Shown here in pieces: positions 1-9,505 of a stretch of 64,000 bases of DNA (positions are counted from its first letter, which is position 1; every line of letters begins with the position of its first letter). The stretch spans positions 56,222,856-56,286,855 of the forward strand of contig NC_079215.1 of assembly GCF_029633865.1 (NCBI RefSeq), given 5' to 3'. Under the pieces are notes generated by a model. It ran no database searches. It was given only the letters and a program-made list of their open reading frames with translations, and was not told the origin of the DNA. The translations under genes were made by a program, and so were the position numbers. This DNA comes from Lampris incognitus. Lineage: Eukaryota > Chordata > Actinopteri > Lampriformes > Lampridae.

Positions 1-60
1 ACCCTAATTCTAACCTTAACCCTAAAACCAAGTGCTAGCCCTAACATAGACCCTTTTACT
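1..60. repeat. Degenerate telomere-like (CCCTAA) stretch
   Basis: Several imperfect CCCTAA/CTAACC units are visible but no uniform array. Similar short stretches occur inside fish dispersed repeats (compare 32919-32960), so this is not evidence of a chromosome end. Confidence 0.5.
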
Positions 61-180
61 TGTCAGGCCCCATAAAATGGCCCCACAAGGTAGGTGCTTT
101 CTGGTTTTTCTATCCTATTGGAGACATTTGGTCCCCACTAGGATAGGAAAACATGGTACACACACACACACACAGTGTCA
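61..180. repeat. Fish dispersed repeat with GGTCCCCA motifs ending in CA microsatellite
   Basis: The stretch contains the paired phrases ggccccacaaggtagg and ggtccccactaggatagg followed by a short CA run. This arrangement is familiar from a small, probably non-autonomous DNA-transposon-like repeat scattered in fish genomes. Family assignment is from memory and termini were not resolved. Confidence 0.4.
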
Positions 181-379
181 TGGGCTCTCAGCCCCAGCAG
201 CGCTGCAGAGCTGGTGGCCGATAGCAACTCCTCATGTTCCACTTGAGTCCTCATGACACTATTGTCACACACATCTGCCAGTCCTGCCACTACCCCAGAT
301 AGCAAAATAGCTGTGGCCCGGACCCGTCCCACACCCGACACTTTCATCCGGCCCACATACCGCGTGGAATGATGGCACT

Positions 380-700
380 TGGGCGGTCCGCTCCTGTTTG
401 CCAGATCTGGGCCAGAACCAAGCCATAGCAATGCTACATGTGCCACATATTAGCCAAAGGTGGCCCATATTTGTTTTGTGATATTTGGGCCACATTCACC
501 GTTTACCACACGGGCCACTTCAGGGTCACATCCAGACGACATGTTGCCGAGAGCACCGCATCTTTGCCAAAAAAAGGCCCACATTTGATTTGGCATATTC
601 GGGCCATATTTGCTATTATACATGTGGGCCACTTCAGGCTCACATCCATTCTGTCAGGGCCAGAAGAAGGCCGTCAGCTTGCCTGAAGTGGCCCACATCC
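380..700. repeat. Imperfect internal repeats built on gggccac/ggcccac cores
   Basis: Two roughly 110-120 bp blocks (about 455-545 and 570-650) share the order 'ggcccatatttg - gatatttgggccac - cgggccacttcaggg - cacatcca'. They look like two copies of a satellite-like or MITE-like unit. Short ORFs crossing it are by-products of the repeat. Confidence 0.45.
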
Positions 701-1114
701 GGATGCTGTCTGGGACTGCTTTTAAGCTTCGGTTCATTTGACTTGCACAGTACAACAAAACAGTGAGCTCAGTGACAGACACTGATCAATAAACACGAGC
801 AATTAAGGGACGCATGGACAATTAGTAAACGCACAAACAGGGAGGGTGAGACAAGAGTCACAGTCTATGCAGAAAGGCAGGAGAGATATTGTCCCCACTT
901 GGGTGCTGGCAAAGATGTAAGCAAAAAAGCCTAAACAATCGAGCGATTTCCCCAAGAAAACCTACGGTAGAACGAGAAGGATTTTCTTAAAAAAATGAAT
1001 CAAAAAAATAATCGCTCTCGATCATCACTTATCCTTCCTGTTGTCCACACATTGTGTTTACTGCCCTTGTGTTGCCATTTATGACCCGCCTTCCATTAAA
1101 CCTCTAAGCTAAAG
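701..1114. other. No gene or recognisable element
   Basis: AT-rich unique-looking sequence. I see no splice-bounded coding segment and no terminal repeats. Confidence 0.5.
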
Positions 1115-1241
1115 CATCCATCCATCCATTATCCGAACCACTTATCCTGCTCTCAGGGTGGCGGGGATGCTGGGGCCTATCCCAGCCGCCATTGGGCGGC
1201 AGGGCGGGGAGACACCCTGGACAGGCTGCCAGGCCGTCACA
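1115..1241 (-). mobile_element. AFC-type tRNA-SINE, 3' tail fragment
   Basis: Reads catccatccatt...cgcttatcctgctctcaggg...gacaccctggacagg, the reverse complement of the 3' half and GGATGGATGG tail of the common fish tRNA-derived SINE related to the African-cichlid AFC family. Full copies in this window (34136-34556, 58583-58966) carry the same sequence joined to a tRNA-like head. This copy lacks the head. The family name is from memory; the shared sequence is direct observation. Confidence 0.75.
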
Positions 1242-2348
1242 GATGACAAACATATTGGGATTAAACCCGCGGGGAAGGGCAGCGGGCTGGTTATTCTGGA
1301 CAGGGAACAATATATGTGGGCGGCAGACAGACAACTCGGTAACGCTGAACACTACACCAACTGTAGTCGAGGCCGGATTACAGACTGGGCATGCCGGCAA
1401 GTGCCCTCGGACCACGAGGGGCCCCAAAAGGTCAGGGGTATTGCGTTCACGTGTATTAACGGTGCATAAACAGGCTGCTCGCTCCGGGCAAGGCGACTAC
1501 CCTGTTGGGTATTTGCATTAGTTTTACATTTAACAATGTTTAGTATAGTCTGATGGGGCGGCGGGGGGGGGGGGGCAATGGACGTGCGTACCCCGGGGCC
1601 CCCTGCTGGGTTAATCCGGCCACGAATGTAGTAGCCCCATTTTTCCGGACACTACACCGTAAGTACATAAGCAAATTTCCCTGAAACATACCCGGATTTT
1701 GTTTCCACGGATCCGAAAGTTGTTCCTGTTCGTGTGAGGTTATGCGACAGTGTCCTCTTGTGGTGAAATTCGGTACACAAACCGGAACCGACGCATCCTC
1801 CTGGTGCTCCACACCGCTTATCTTTTTTGAGCGACACGCGTTCACACCAACCTTTACCGAGTACTTCCACAGGAGGACGCCGGAGTTGCCCGCCTCCCTC
1901 GCGGGCAACCTAAACAGGAACCCAGACTCTCAAGCGCACTTCTCTCCCCTGTACTTGAGAATTATGTGTAACGATGCGTCCTCTTCGTCCTTTTAGAACG
2001 ACGCACTAAGACTAAGCCAACCCCTTTATTGGGGCTCCAAGTTTTGGTTCAACGTGTTTTAGCCCGTGGCTGATCTGTGGGACCGCGACAAACCCCTTCG
2101 CCAACCCAGCGACACCAACAGTAACTACGTCAGGATTTGGCTCCCCCATTGGACAGGCATTAATCTCTTCCACCGCACCCCCACAATGCTAGCACTACTG
2201 CCCCCCCCCCCATCCAGTCCTACCCCCCCCCCTCCAGCCTCGTCCCCGCTACTCTACCTCTGCTCCCCAGACGCCCACACACACACAGGCATCAGCCTCA
2301 CGGCAACACCCGTGGATTGGTCATTTACATCAATAGCTGGGTGTGAAC
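1242..2348. other. Intergenic/intronic sequence, no supported gene
   Basis: Contains poly-G at 1561-1576 and poly-C runs near 2200-2240. The ORFs here are short and lack familiar motifs. No element ends were found. Confidence 0.5.
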
Positions 2349-2386
2349 AGCGTGTGTGTGTCTGTGTGTGTGTGTGTGTGTGTGTG
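2349..2386. repeat. (GT)n microsatellite
   Basis: Nearly uninterrupted GT dinucleotides with one GTC interruption. Confidence 0.9.
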
Positions 2387-2620
2387 CGACTGCTGGAGGA
2401 GGTACATGAGCCGGCCCTGCAGCCGAGCAAGTGTGTCCCACTCCATAGCAACGGCCGGTGGTTCTCCTCCGGGCTGAGTGGAGTCGAGCAGCAGGAGGCA
2501 GAGGTGGGGGCACAAATAACAGACTGCCCGCTTTAACCTGAAGCCAGCCACTCAGCCGCCGCTCCTGAGCACACGGAGGCCATTAAGGCCGACATGTGAC
2601 ACAGAGTGCTTTTCTCACCC

Positions 2621-2628
<8 letters not shown>

Positions 2629-2690
<62 letters not shown>
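2629..2690. repeat. (CA)n microsatellite running into an assembly gap
   Basis: More than 30 perfect CA units continue directly into the N run, so the tract length is unknown and probably caused the assembly break. Confidence 0.95.
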
Positions 2691-2890
2691 NNNNNNNNNN
2701 NNNNNNNNNNNNNNNNNNNNNNNNNNNNNNNNNNNNNNNNNNNNNNNNNNNNNNNNNNNNNNNNNNNNNNNNNNNNNNNNNNNNNNNNNNNNNNNNNNNN
2801 NNNNNNNNNNNNNNNNNNNNNNNNNNNNNNNNNNNNNNNNNNNNNNNNNNNNNNNNNNNNNNNNNNNNNNNNNNNNNNNNNNNNNNNNNN
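2691..2890. other. Assembly gap (200 N)
   Basis: Exactly 200 consecutive N, a round number that suggests a placeholder rather than a measured gap. Confidence 0.99.
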
Positions 2891-3051
2891 ATCACTCATG
2901 TAAGCGACCTCTTCAGTCTCAACTGACTGCAGGTATCCCCACCCTTATAACGACCACAGCGACCTAAAACAACCGTTGTAACTCTAATTACATGGTCACG
3001 GCAATTTGCATATGAAACCGATCATTGGTTTGGGTCGTTAAGCCACTGTAT
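2891..3051. mobile_element. Penelope-like element terminal repeat, left part (interrupted)
   Basis: 2891-2950 is the reverse complement of the Penelope end seen at 51911-51970 (atcactcat..cctcttcagtctcaactgactgcagg). 2975-3051 is the forward form of the sequence at 51835-51912 (aactcta..catggtcacggcaatttgcatatgaaaccgatc). The terminal repeat is cut at 3051/3476 by the miniature LTR element, and resumes at 3476. Confidence 0.75.
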
Positions 3052-3107
3052 TGTAACGTGCATGGATAAGAAGACACGCTGGCCGCTGGCTGGCGGGTCT
3101 GACCCTT

Positions 3108-3161
3108 TAGTCTAGCGGTTAGCGATGCCTCCTGCAATGCGGGCGATACGGGTTCGCGTCC
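3108..3161 (+). promoter_or_regulatory. tRNA-like internal pol III promoter (A and B boxes) inside the 5' LTR
   Basis: A box tagtctagcggtt (3108-3120) fits TRGYNNANNNGG, and B box ggttcgcgtcc (3151-3161) fits GGTTCGANTCC with one change. Their 43-nt spacing is tRNA-like. The 3' LTR has the same boxes at 3375-3387 and 3418-3428. The anticodon arm is poorly paired, so this is tRNA-derived or tRNA-mimicking rather than a functional tRNA gene. Transcription is inferred only. Confidence 0.7.
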
Positions 3162-3209
3162 CGGCCGCGGCAGTTCCTGTGGTTGCGTTGTCCCCCGAAT
3201 TCGCTACAT

Positions 3210-3227
3210 TGGTGTCAGAAGTGGGAT
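3210..3227 (+). other. Primer-binding site complementary to tRNA-Leu
   Basis: tggtgtcagaagtgggat begins one base after the LTR. It is complementary over 18 nt to the CCA-bearing 3' end I recall for vertebrate tRNA-Leu of the CAG/CAA type (ATCCCACTTCTGACACCA). This establishes the strand of the element. Confidence 0.8.
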
Positions 3228-3475
3228 GGAGCGACCGTAAGGCTATCGGAAGTGTAGGCGCCCTGAGGCGTGAAGGAGCTAATATGCTTAAGCGCGGGGA
3301 CGCGCTTCCCGAAGGAGGGGGGTAGTGTAACGTGCATGGATAAGAAGACCTGCTGGCTCGCGGGTCTGACCCTTTAGTCTAGCGGTTAGCGATGCCTCCT
3401 GCGGTGCGGGCGATACGGGTTCGCTTCCCGGCCGCGGCAGTTCCTGTGGTTGCGTTGTCCCCCGAATTCGCTACA

Positions 3476-3601
3476 GTATTGTTTATAAGGGTGGGGGACA
3501 CCTGCAGTCGGTTGAGACCGAAGAGGTCACTTAGATGAGTGATGAAACGCTTCTCTCAATGCACGTTGTGTCCAGATGAACTGGTTCAACTTTGTGTGAC
3601 T
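3476..3601 (+). mobile_element. Penelope-like element terminal repeat, right part
   Basis: Resumes after the TRIM insertion: gtttataagggtgggg..cctgcagtcggttgagac..gatgagtgatgaaacg..ctcaatgcacgttgtgtccagatgaactg. It closely matches 51913-52017 of the Penelope copy at 50762-52017. Confidence 0.8.
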
Positions 3602-3854
3602 GCAGCTAGTGAGTCGCCGTAGTAATCCTTTCTATCAAACGTAATTAAAATCCAGATCCTATGAAAATGTATCTAGGGCGATTATCATCTAGCCCAGAAG
3701 AAGTTATCGTTTTCCCTCGAATAAGGGAGCCAATCTGATATGGCCACCGATCCTTCCCTACATCAGCCTGGTGTATGTGTGTGTGTCGTCTGCATACGCT
3801 GTAGGTGGACATACTTCTGTAGCAAACGCCCCAGTGGAGCTCCATTAATGGATT
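3602..3854. other. No gene; flank of the ISL2EU transposon
   Basis: Unique-looking sequence between the Penelope end and the TA target of the transposon. Confidence 0.5.
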
Positions 3855-3856
3855 TA

Positions 3857-3928
3857 TACGCCCATTTCACGCCGCGGCCATCTTGGATTTAAAAAAACCA
3901 AGCGGTGGGAATTTAGCCACGCCCCCTT
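3857..3928 (+). repeat. Left terminal inverted repeat of ISL2EU element
   Basis: Pairs with 5717-5790. The outer 30 bases are identical. An A-tract differs by a few bases and agcgg/agtgg is one mismatch. Confidence 0.9.
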
Positions 3929-3960
3929 CTTACTTAATTGAAAACACTGCTGGAAGCAAC

Positions 3961-4056
3961 ATGTCGTACTGCTGTGTACCATCCTGCAACTCCTTTCAAA
4001 GAAGGGAAAGAGATACATCTGTATATATAAATATATATACACTAATCGTTCAATAG
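3961..4056 (+). pseudogene. Remnant of the THAP zinc-finger N-terminus of the transposase
   Basis: ATG at 3961 encodes MSYCCVPSCNS, the start of a THAP domain (first two zinc ligands of the C2CH motif). The frame then enters a TA-rich repeat and stops at 4054-4056. The expected FP, tryptophan and C-x2-H parts of THAP are missing and the frame does not match the downstream ORF. THAP-type DNA binding is therefore lost in this copy, either by deletion plus microsatellite growth or, less likely, through an intron I cannot delimit. Confidence 0.65.
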
Positions 4057-5210
4057 TGGATAGCTCTGTTCTGACACATCATCTTGATAACAGGAAAATG
4101 TGTGGATTTATATTGCTTCCCACATGTATGACATATCCTCATGTGTCCAGTGAGGTTTGGGTGACTCTACCTGATCATGACTACCACATGAAGCCCCTTT
4201 CTGTGGAAGACCAGCTTGACGCAGTAAAGAAACGCATCGCTTTCCTGGAGGACGAAAATAAAAAGCTGAAAAGTGAGCGTTTTGGTCTAGAACGCTTCCA
4301 GTGTGTGCCCAATCTGATCAGGTTTTACACTGGTTTTAAGGATTACCACACCCTCAAAGCACTCTTCCTAGCTTTACAGCCTACTGCAGAGTCCATGGTG
4401 CGATGGACTCAAATGCAAAGGAACAGCCATAACCTAGAACACATTTCTGTGTCTGGCTTCCATGCAGAGCATTTATCGCTGATTGATCAGTTTTTCCTGT
4501 TCTTGTGCCGTGTGAGGCAGGGCTTTTTTGCTCTGGATTTATCTGTACGATTCAATGTGTCGCCGACCACAGTCAGCAGGAACTGTACGACGTGGGCCAA
4601 CTATTTGCTCTTTATGTTAGGGACCCTCCCAATATGGCCTAGTAGAGCAGCAGTAGACGAGCTAATGCCACCAGTATTCAGGGAATTCTACCCAAACACA
4701 AGAGTGATACTAGACTGCACAGAGATCCGCATCGAGACAGCTAGTTCCAAGGTTTTGAACACCATGACATACTCCCATTATAAAAGTAACACTACACTGA
4801 AATCCCTAATTGGGATCACTCCCTCAGGGTCAGTTAGCCTGGTAAGTAATCTATACACAGGATGTATTTCTGATAAGGAGATAACTAAGAGGTCAGGTGT
4901 TCTGGACCTCTTAGAGTCAGGTGATGAGGTCGTGGCCGATAAGGGCTTCCTTATCAAAGACCTGCTCGATGAAATAGATGTAAAACTTGTCATCCCTGCA
5001 TTTTTAGGCCCAAGTGGACAGTTTAGCTGTAATGAGCTCACAGACACACAGAGTATTACTGGCTTGAGAATACATGTCGAACGGTCAATAAGACGCATAA
5101 AGGAGTACCACATTTTTGATGGAGTCATACCCCTTTCGCTAAGTGGAACAGTCAACCAACTGTGGACTGTGTGTGCACTCCTAACAAATTTTCAGGGACC
5201 ACTGATTTAA
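4056..5210 (+). CDS. ISL2EU/Harbinger-type DDE transposase (DDE_Tnp_4), N-terminus damaged
   Basis: An open frame of about 384 residues. Residues about 50-75 are charged and heptad-like (DQLDAVKKRIAFLEDENKKL), the coiled coil that normally follows THAP. A helix-turn-helix-like region (FNVSPTTVSRNCTTWANYL) precedes the catalytic fold. Catalytic residues are visible: first Asp in VILDCTEIRIE, second Asp in EVVADKGF, and Glu in HVERSIRRIKEYHIF. The C-terminal NQLWTVCALLTNFQGPLI is the family's usual ending. The enzyme would cut at the terminal repeats and insert at TA. The marked start is a GTG in an open frame; the true start was upstream in the THAP part, now out of frame. The catalytic domain looks intact, so the copy is a pseudogene mainly for loss of THAP. 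Confidence 0.88.
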   Translation: MDSSVLTHHLDNRKMCGFILLPTCMTYPHVSSEVWVTLPDHDYHMKPLSVEDQLDAVKKRIAFLEDENKKLKSERFGLERFQCVPNLIRFYTGFKDYHTLKALFLALQPTAESMVRWTQMQRNSHNLEHISVSGFHAEHLSLIDQFFLFLCRVRQGFFALDLSVRFNVSPTTVSRNCTTWANYLLFMLGTLPIWPSRAAVDELMPPVFREFYPNTRVILDCTEIRIETASSKVLNTMTYSHYKSNTTLKSLIGITPSGSVSLVSNLYTGCISDKEITKRSGVLDLLESGDEVVADKGFLIKDLLDEIDVKLVIPAFLGPSGQFSCNELTDTQSITGLRIHVERSIRRIKEYHIFDGVIPLSLSGTVNQLWTVCALLTNFQGPLI

Positions 5211-5529
5211 ACCTTTGTTAAATTCAGCTGACAAGAAAATAGTGCACACAAACATTACATAGATTGAAACATATATTTTTAGCCCACACCTTGAGATGAG
5301 CAATCACTATCTTAGTTTAGTAAACAATTGATGATTTGAGTTGGTAGACAGTTGACCCAACATATTTTAGTTTAAAATGAACCAACAGTTTTGTTAAAGT
5401 CAAAGGACAAAGAATGAAAATATTGTAGATGGGATAATCTAATGTATAAATATTGAATGAACAGTATAAAAATGAAATGTATCTTATTTTTTATTTTATT
5501 GTGATTAAACAGCTTCTTTGAATACAGCC

Positions 5530-5552
5530 CTGTGTGTGTGTGTGTGTGTGTC
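5530..5552. repeat. (TG)n microsatellite
   Basis: Short perfect TG run in the 3' part of the transposon, followed by TCTCTCTC. Confidence 0.9.
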
Positions 5553-5716
5553 TCTCTCCTCACTGGCACAGGAGAGGCAGAAAGTACTCGAAGAAGAAAA
5601 GATCCAGCTTAGTTTTCATATTGTGGTAAATGACGGTGTAGTAGGTGCTCGAGGTTGGTAGTCCAAACCATATTTGCTGCTGGCCCCAGCTGCATTGATT
5701 TCCGATTGAAGAAGAA

Positions 5717-5790
5717 GGGGGCGTGGCTAAATTCCCACCACTTGGTTTTTTTTTTCAAATCCAAGATGGCCGCGGCGTGAAATGGGCGTA
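5717..5790 (-). repeat. Right terminal inverted repeat of ISL2EU element
   Basis: Reverse complement of 3857-3928, ending gggcgta before the TA duplication. Confidence 0.9.
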
Positions 5791-5792
5791 TA

Positions 5793-7385
5793 GGTGCCTC
5801 AGTAGTGTCGAGTAAGAGCTGAATGTGCTGTTACCTGGCACTACGCTGGGCGATACAGCTCCCCCTTGTTCTTCTGTCACGCTGCCATCAGCTGGACATC
5901 ATCCAGACAATTACGCATGCAAACGAGTCCACCTCCCAACACTGTGGCTAATTGTGCGCAGTGGGAAATGGGTTTTTTGTTTTGTTTTTTTCCTCCTGTA
6001 TGGTTGTTGTGCACCCTTCTCCTCAATGCTTTACAGAGAGAGGAGACCTCCCCGGTGAGCGGATAGCCACTTTCCAAACAACGCTCCCGCCCTTGCAACG
6101 TCCACAGCGGTCGACGTCGTTGGGGAGACCGGGGAGGAGAGAGAGAGAGAGGGTGTCACATTCGCCGTTTTGTGTATTTAAAGACTGTTCTCACAAGCGG
6201 AAAGGGGTGACCATATTAGAAGTGGAGAGACGGAGGAATCCGACAGACATTCTCCAGAGAGCTGCCAGACGTCCACATACATCGTCTGATCAGCGTTATC
6301 CTCTCCTTGCGCATGCTCTGTGACGTGTCCGCGCCTGGCTGCGGCGATGGTTCACCGCCGTCTCCGTGCAGATCTCCGGCAAGTGCCCGCAAAGCGACGC
6401 GCCGCAGCTGGCATGGGCACGTGTCCAGCGTCCGGTCAGAGGGCACGAGGGCTCACTGCAGCCAAGCACAACTCCGTGAGAGCTTCTCGGTTGTGAGACG
6501 GAAAAAACTAATTCAGCGAATACCCATTGCAGTTTGAAACTCAAAATCGGGGGGCACCACTGTTGGGGGGGGGGGAGACAAACATCACCGTGTGCACCTG
6601 AAAAAAGCTACTCATCCTTAGATGCTGCGCCATAAGGTCAGGAGCAAAGCATTCTGGGATATTGGCTGTTGGGTGTAACGAGAGTGATAGAAGTTTGGGT
6701 CGTGGACTGACTGCGCGACAATGCTGGCAATCCCAGCGTTCCCTTCACCACGATAGTGGTCATGAGGGTGGAGGCGGTCAGGTTCGCCCATGCATGTGCA
6801 GCCATTGGCTGAAACTGCCAACACTTAAACGGGGAAGAAACAAAACAACAACAAAAAACGCACAACACAACAAAAAATCAACAGTGAGGCCAACAACAAT
6901 AACATCCAGGGGGGTGATCAAAAAAAGTTGGTTAAACTTGCTGCGTTGCCCACCCTCAGGGTTCCGTGCCAGCTCATCCACGTGTACATCTCGTGCGCTT
7001 TCGGAGCACACGTGGAGGGCTGGGGGCCTCGTTCGCACATGCTCAGTGGCAGACAGTGATGAGTGGTGACACATCGCATGTCGTGCGTGTGGTTACTGTG
7101 CTGAGGAAAATGACATTTAAGGACTCCCGCTTTTTCTCTCCGAGTGCATAGCACACGCGCCGCCATGCACAGCCACGCACACAGAGCCACTCACATTCAG
7201 ACAGATGCATGCACACGCACTGTAACAAATATAATGTCATTATAGTATTAACTCCCTCCAGCCCAGTCGAGCGCTGCTGAGTAAGGAATATCTACTGCGG
7301 AGAATTCATATTCACTTATTCATGACCTTAAATCGCTACTTTAATACCCACTGTGATACAGTGACACTATGTCTTTCATACATTC
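5793..7385. other. No supported gene
   Basis: Contains a (GA)n run near 6137-6153, poly-G at 6566-6578 and GC-rich patches. Several overlapping ORFs on both strands are low-complexity and lack domains or splice-bounded structure. Confidence 0.5.
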
Positions 7386-7398
7386 TGACTGAAGACAG

Positions 7399-8054
7399 AC
7401 AACTCGATTGCTCCCTCCGGGCTGGGGATGAGTTGTTGCCTCAAGTATCTCGGGGTCTTGTTCATGAGTGAGGGGAGGATGGAGCGGGAGATTGACAGGT
7501 GGATTGGTGCAGCATCAGCAGTAATGCGGACGTTGTACCGGACCGTTGTGGTGAAGAGGGAGCTGAGCCGGAAGGTAAAGCTCTCAATTTACCAGTCAGT
7601 CTTCGTTCCAACCCTCACCTATGGTCATGAGCTTTGGGTAGTGACCGAAAGGGCGAGATCTCGGATACAAGAGGCTGAAATGAGCTTCCTCCATTGGGTG
7701 TCTGGGCTCATCAGATAGGGTGAGGAGCTCGGACATCCGGAGGGATCTCGGAGTAGAGCCGCTGCTCCTTCGCGTTGAAAGGAGCCAGTTGAGGTGGTTC
7801 GGGCATCTGATCAGGATGCCTCCTGGGCATCTTCCTTTGGAGGTTTACCAGCCACGGCCAACTGGGAGGAGACCCCAGGGTAGACCCAGAACTCGCTGGA
7901 GGGACTACATGTCCAGTCTGGTCTGGGAACGCCTTGGGATCCCCCAGGAGGAGCTGGAGGGCGTTGCTGGGGAGGGGGACGTCTGGAGTGCCCTACTTAG
8001 CTCGCTGCCACTGCGACCCGACCCCGGAGAAGCAGCTGAAGATGAATGAATGAA
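7399..8054 (+). mobile_element. 5'-truncated RTE-type LINE (Rex3-like), C-terminal end
   Basis: Encodes the post-catalytic end of a fish non-LTR reverse transcriptase: KYLGVLFMSEGRMEREIDRW, then LSIYQSVFVPTLTYGHELWV, then a second frame with LRWFGHLIRMPPGHLP. A frameshift near 7715-7722 separates the halves. The element ends in GATGAATGAATGAATGA and is flanked by a perfect 13-bp duplication, tgactgaagacag (7386-7398 and 8055-8067). Only the last quarter of the ORF was copied, so it was dead on arrival. Confidence 0.85.
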
Positions 8055-8201
8055 TGACTGAAGACAGCTTTCAGGACACCAAGTAGATCATTAGTGGAGG
8101 ATTGAAAGAAAAAGGGATTTTATGAAGTGCACTGCTAGCAATGATCCACTTTTACATCACAAAAATAGTTTATGTATGTACATATATATGAATCCATGAA
8201 T

Positions 8202-8473
8202 CTACTGCTACTGCTACTATTACCAGTTTCGGCTGCTCCCGTTAGGGGGCGCCACAGAGGATCATCCGTTTCCATCTCTTCCTGTCCTCTGCATCTTCCT
8301 CTGTCACACCAGCCACCTGCACGTCCTCCCTCACCACATCCATAAACCTCCTCTTTGGCCTTCCTCTTCTCCTCTCCCCTGGCAGCTCCATGTTCAGCCT
8401 CCTTCTCCCAATATACCCAGCATCTCTCCTCCACACATGTCCAAACCACCTCAATCTTGCCTCTCTTGCTTTG
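8202..8473 (-). mobile_element. 5'-truncated RTE-type LINE with (TAG)n tail, copy d
   Basis: The minus strand encodes the C-terminus MRWFGHVWRRDAGYIGRR..GRPKRRFMDVVREDVQ, the same family as 24943-26997 and 30553-30897. The tail is a degenerate TAG/CAG repeat at 8202-8218. Flanks atatgaatccatgaat (8186-8201) and atatgaatccctgaat (8474-8489) form a 16-bp target duplication with one mismatch. Confidence 0.85.
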
Positions 8474-8489
8474 ATATGAATCCCTGAAT

Positions 8490-9060
8490 ACGATGCGTAA
8501 ATCCTAATTTCTACCCTTACTCTCCCGTAAGACGGGGGGTTTTACTGGGCAGCTCCCTGGAGTGTGAATGTGAAGCTGAAAAACAGTAGGATGCTTGGTA
8601 ATGACTTAACCAACAATATAAGAAAAAAATGGGGTGTGACTGGACCAAGAAAGTCATATTACAGACTTGTGAAGAAAAGACCACAAAGAACTGGACACGG
8701 CAAGACATCCACAATCAACTATTGGGGTTTGTCTGGACCCACCAAACAATGTCGATTTCTATTTACTATAACTTCTACTGAGAATCACACAAGACGGCCC
8801 ATGTTTAAATGGTGGAATGTTTTAAACAACATAATACCTGATAAATGTGTGAATGTAGTATAAATACTTTCTGCACTATCAAATCAGCATCCTGGTCTAT
8901 ACCCATGTGGTTGTTAGTACAGCTTTTTTTTAAAGGGGCTATGTTGTTTTGGTATAATGTATTTTATGTCCAGCTATGTTTTTCATTTCATGCATGTATT
9001 TCTATTATTTATAGAATACATTATTTATTTGTATTATCTATTATTTAGCGGCCTCACCAA
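8490..9060. other. No gene recognised
   Basis: AT-rich sequence, without element ends or convincing coding segments. Confidence 0.5.
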
Positions 9061-9089
9061 GTATACCGGTGTGGGAAAAGGGCAGCGCG

Positions 9090-9358
9090 AATTCACGGTT
9101 GGGCGGCCATGCCCAGCACCAGCAGCCATGCCTAGCTTTGACTGTGTTTTTAGTGTCGTCGTGTGGCGTGCGAGGAGGTGTGTCTGAGGTGTCTGGCTGG
9201 GAGAGCTGGCGCTGGATCGGCTGGGAGAGCTTGGTCTGCTGCATCCTGTGGGCCCAGGGACCACAGCCTTGCCTGGAGCTGCGCCCGAAGAGGAAACACC
9301 GAGGGCGGTCTGACAGGACGCAGAAGCGGGGCAGGCTAAGCTAACTGCTAGCCCATGC
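9090..9358 (+). repeat. Unidentified dispersed repeat X, copy 1 (partial)
   Basis: Shares gctgggagagctggcgctgg, ctgcgcccgaagaggaaaca and gcaggctaagctaactgcta with 31310-31890 (inverted) and 60240-60712. Three copies in 64 kb make this a genuine repeat. I cannot name the family; a LINE 5' or 3' region is possible. Confidence 0.7.
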
Positions 9359-9505
9359 AGACCGGAAGTTCCGATCAGTTTCATATGCAAATTGCCATGA
9401 CCATTAACTAGAGTTACAATGGTCATGTGTACTATTCACAGAGGATTGGGGAATAGTTGTAATCACAGCATTGTACAACGGTGAGCCCCCTCGGTTTAGG
9501 GATGG

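Larger units (their letters stand above)
3052..3475 (+). mobile_element. Complete miniature LTR retrotransposon (TRIM-like), family A, tRNA-like LTR
   Basis: A 424-bp element with no coding capacity. The 5' LTR is 3052-3208 (157 bp) and the 3' LTR 3326-3475 (150 bp). Both start TGTAACGTGCATGG and end GAATTCGCTACA, and differ by a 7-bp indel and three substitutions. The LTRs are separated by 117 bp holding a primer-binding site (3210-3227) and a purine-rich tract just before the 3' LTR (3311-3325). GTAT is duplicated on both sides (3048-3051, 3476-3479), and joining the flanks restores the Penelope repeat seen intact near 51905-51920. Each LTR contains tRNA-like A and B boxes. The layout matches TRIM elements, which depend on proteins from an autonomous LTR retrotransposon; the partner is not in the window. 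Cassandra TRIMs, with 5S rRNA promoters in their LTRs, are the known precedent for a pol III promoter in an LTR. Confidence 0.88.
3857..5790 (+). mobile_element. Nearly complete ISL2EU-type (PIF/Harbinger-related) DNA transposon
   Basis: A 1934-bp element with about 72-bp terminal inverted repeats. The left end (3857-3928) begins tacgcccatttcacgccgcg. The right end (about 5717-5790) is its reverse complement apart from an A-run length difference and one or two substitutions. TA flanks both ends (3855-3856, 5791-5792), the 2-bp duplication known for ISL2EU. It carries one long transposase ORF and a broken THAP start. Long near-identical ends and a mostly open ORF point to fairly recent activity. 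Confidence 0.9.

Noticed and set aside
1..60. Telomere at the window start
   Set aside because: The CCCTAA units are few and irregular, and similar stretches occur inside a dispersed repeat near 32919.
3108..3180. A genuine tRNA gene
   Set aside because: A and B boxes are good, but the anticodon arm does not pair well, there is no poly-T terminator nearby, and the sequence recurs as an LTR.
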